Origin: Sulfurimonas sp.
GTDB taxonomy: Bacteria > Campylobacterota > Campylobacteria > Campylobacterales > Sulfurimonadaceae
Assembly (NCBI GenBank): GCA_022712775.1
Contig: JAFLJZ010000084.1
Span: 1-5,827 of the forward strand
Direction of reading: 5' to 3'
DNA length: 5,827 bases
Shown: in pieces, positions 5,701 to 5,827 of the stretch
How the letters are laid out: each line of letters begins with the position of its first letter
Numbering within the stretch: position 1 is the stretch's first letter
Notes under the pieces: generated by a model
What the model was told of the DNA's origin: nothing
Seen by the model: the letters and a program-made list of their open reading frames with translations, nothing else
Databases searched by the model: none
Made by a program: the position numbers and the translations under genes

Positions 5701-5827
5701 GAACATATATACTTAGCTAAAGGCTATACTGGTAAATTACTAAAATGTATTGTTTCGATTGCCTATAGTTATGGATGGATGGATGGATTTGAGAGTTATT
5801 ATGCAAATAACTATGAATTCAAGGTTG
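2770..5827 (+). CDS. Giant TPR-like/PIN-domain protein, putative conflict-system effector (3' end outside window)
   Basis: The frame is open for 1,019 codons to the window edge. In order: the shared motif (8-19); a long alpha-helical, TPR-like solenoid (about 33-630; for example AKxxYHFLxLExQFYFxLRNFDKVYxNLE-type helix pairs near 58-82, positions approximate); a divergent middle segment (about 637-697) that may correspond to a GreA/GreB C-terminal-like domain; a linker helix starting EDPIGNLKEF (709-718); a PIN-like fold (about 778-935); and a helical tail running past the edge. PIN features seen are Glu893 in GYQEYRAL and Asp911 in IITEDRIIKTM, followed by EELGY. Thr783 stands where the first catalytic Asp is usually found. 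PIN domains are Mg-dependent RNases. This order resembles the TPR-GreAB-C-PIN family reported in surveys of biological conflict systems (from memory). Start: ATGATG at 2770/2773 without a clear ribosome site, so translation probably depends on coupling to the small gene three bases upstream. Family members are around 1,100-1,200 residues as I recall, so little should be missing. Confidence 0.82.
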   Translation, partial: MMKNLLNSIFNFGDISQNNTVLINTTIDTHLKQIKRTFSEGKISIAFSDIFSSKKEHLSYEKARYHFLMLETQFYFTLRNFDKVYANLEYIEKQLGKYLEINFYEVKASIATLNGNRKEFDDIILKIKKEFDGNENPQEYYEMIFLLNSSKFDEAQALYEDFKLHNHIKDKRIDFIGGMIYSNLYSLTNNEKFFNTSEQIFMSYLDEYETDVFDKLEIYKDFSYYVVNQIFNAKHVDDYEVKIKQTKDILELIINDISYFGVAAQKSLKNHYMHCLWILKNKDLFTEKYELMKAKDIDSINFLSYNLYLPTSEINYSEIEERILVDKSILIPYLDNIIKNNPQRVLTYILDNEEYLNEEIVLSMYIEAQILENKDIDDKSVQLVKKYKDNSLISFLTYLDVQQIKNSKIDNELLDRLLKYFDSDITHDILLLKAMKLLSHNKRSKDFIELSLRYKDSNKIIIQDTLELILEDKNVYLIDFERYLKEIDEVKYSIIIANIYMKYAIFTKAYLFYQTAWENLDFEDKSKINFACIVLQNCSIQNFFKTKGSVLNQEQDKVYISFLESKINTLSIEECFVVSYYMVVVDKSYNIGFRYINKKLLEINIDDLTSQEKNMMSSLYFYTLTNINPEDLLVDSNITIKRGEKYYLPKTLVKSTHDSHNFSLMSNVKFNLLSQESNIEKFSIFHRICNKFIYSIENKNIIKIESTPEDPIGNLKEFIIQQANNTKDIFLKYSEGSNISFYKIAGKYESYFELIPRLYESNIINFNTGNNNITLENTKKILTLSSIIFIDYMKKLDIVLKRSDIYIQQTTVDFLLDFINDLNGKTEIFTVNSDGKDLFKNIANEDDIKQDKDYLIYLATKITKYERIIDDRETVLALADSEKILAPQIGYQEYRALAYSANHNYQIITEDRIIKTMFEELGYNTNMVSNSIFLLANDISEDIDQLVSFYEKLHAKKYKYILNENATKDMFQKFIFEEHIYLAKGYTGKLLKCIVSIAYSYGWMDGFESYYANNYEFKV
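2791..2826 (+). other. Shared motif, copy 2 (N-terminus of giant protein)
   Basis: Encodes S-I-F-N-F-G-D-I-S-Q-N-N, residues 8-19 of the giant protein, ahead of its helical array. Compared with copy 1, codons differ for Ser (TCT/TCA and TCT/AGT), Ile (ATT/ATA twice) and Gln (CAA/CAG) while the residues are kept. This points to selection on the peptide and against a recent DNA duplication. Confidence 0.65.
4681..4860 (+). other. Divergent GreAB-C-like segment of the giant protein (tentative)
   Basis: Residues about 638-697, from ITIKRGEKYYLPK to the aromatic strand NKFIYSI. In the TPR-GreAB-C-PIN architecture a GreA/GreB C-terminal (FKBP-like) domain sits between the TPR array and the PIN domain. 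This segment is the right place and size, and its ending resembles the 'SKYVYAF' strand I remember from the family. The core is poorly conserved, so the assignment rests mostly on position. Confidence 0.3.
5101..5580 (+). other. PIN-like nuclease domain of the giant protein
   Basis: Residues about 778-937. The first strand and helix read KILTLSSIIFIDYMKKLD (780-797), matching the PIN pattern 'lvLDxSxLixLyxLxxLD' apart from Thr783 in place of Asp. The central acidic residue Glu893 and the third strand IITED (907-911) with Asp911 match the usual second and third active-site positions. Asp880 and Glu882 lie nearby in an ALADSE stretch. The fold call is by pattern, not by structure. Confidence 0.6.

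Overview
The window looks like part of a small, very AT-rich bacterial plasmid carrying one accessory module. The base composition, the heavy use of AGA, ATA and TTA codons, and an iteron plus winged-helix Rep backbone beside a minimal tyrosine recombinase fit a Campylobacterota host (Arcobacter/Sulfurimonas-like). That host assignment is an inference, because no taxonomic marker gene is present.

Layout. Positions 1-72 may hold the start of a leftward gene that leaves the window. Positions 151-217 form a locally GC-richer patch with small inverted repeats and an ATCCTG core, which resembles a MOB_P/IncP-type transfer origin. A pyrimidine tract and an AT-rich stretch follow. Then come six contiguous 21-bp iterons (305-430), a -10-like TATAAT, an inverted repeat in the leader, and the replication initiator gene (510-1769). 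Together this is a complete-looking replicon core: Rep would bind the iterons, and the overlap of iterons and promoter suggests autoregulation. A 198-residue tyrosine recombinase with all catalytic residues follows (1910-2506), probably for multimer resolution or element rearrangement.

The right half (2608 to the window end) is a two-gene unit. The first gene encodes a 52-residue single-pass membrane protein. Three bases downstream begins a giant gene, open through the window edge for 1,019 codons. Its product is a long alpha-helical (TPR-like) array, a divergent middle region, and a C-terminal PIN-like nuclease fold. This order resembles the TPR-GreAB-C-PIN conflict-system proteins known from computational surveys. 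The C-terminal tail of the small protein and the N-terminus of the giant protein share a motif (S-I-F-N-x-G-x-I-S-Q-x-N) that is conserved in amino acids but written with different codons.

I read the pair as a probable defence or abortive-infection-like module. The shared motif would serve for assembly or signalling between a membrane component and a sensor/nuclease component, in the manner of the amyloid-signalling gene pairs known from bacterial NLR systems. The architecture is seen in the sequence; the function is inference.
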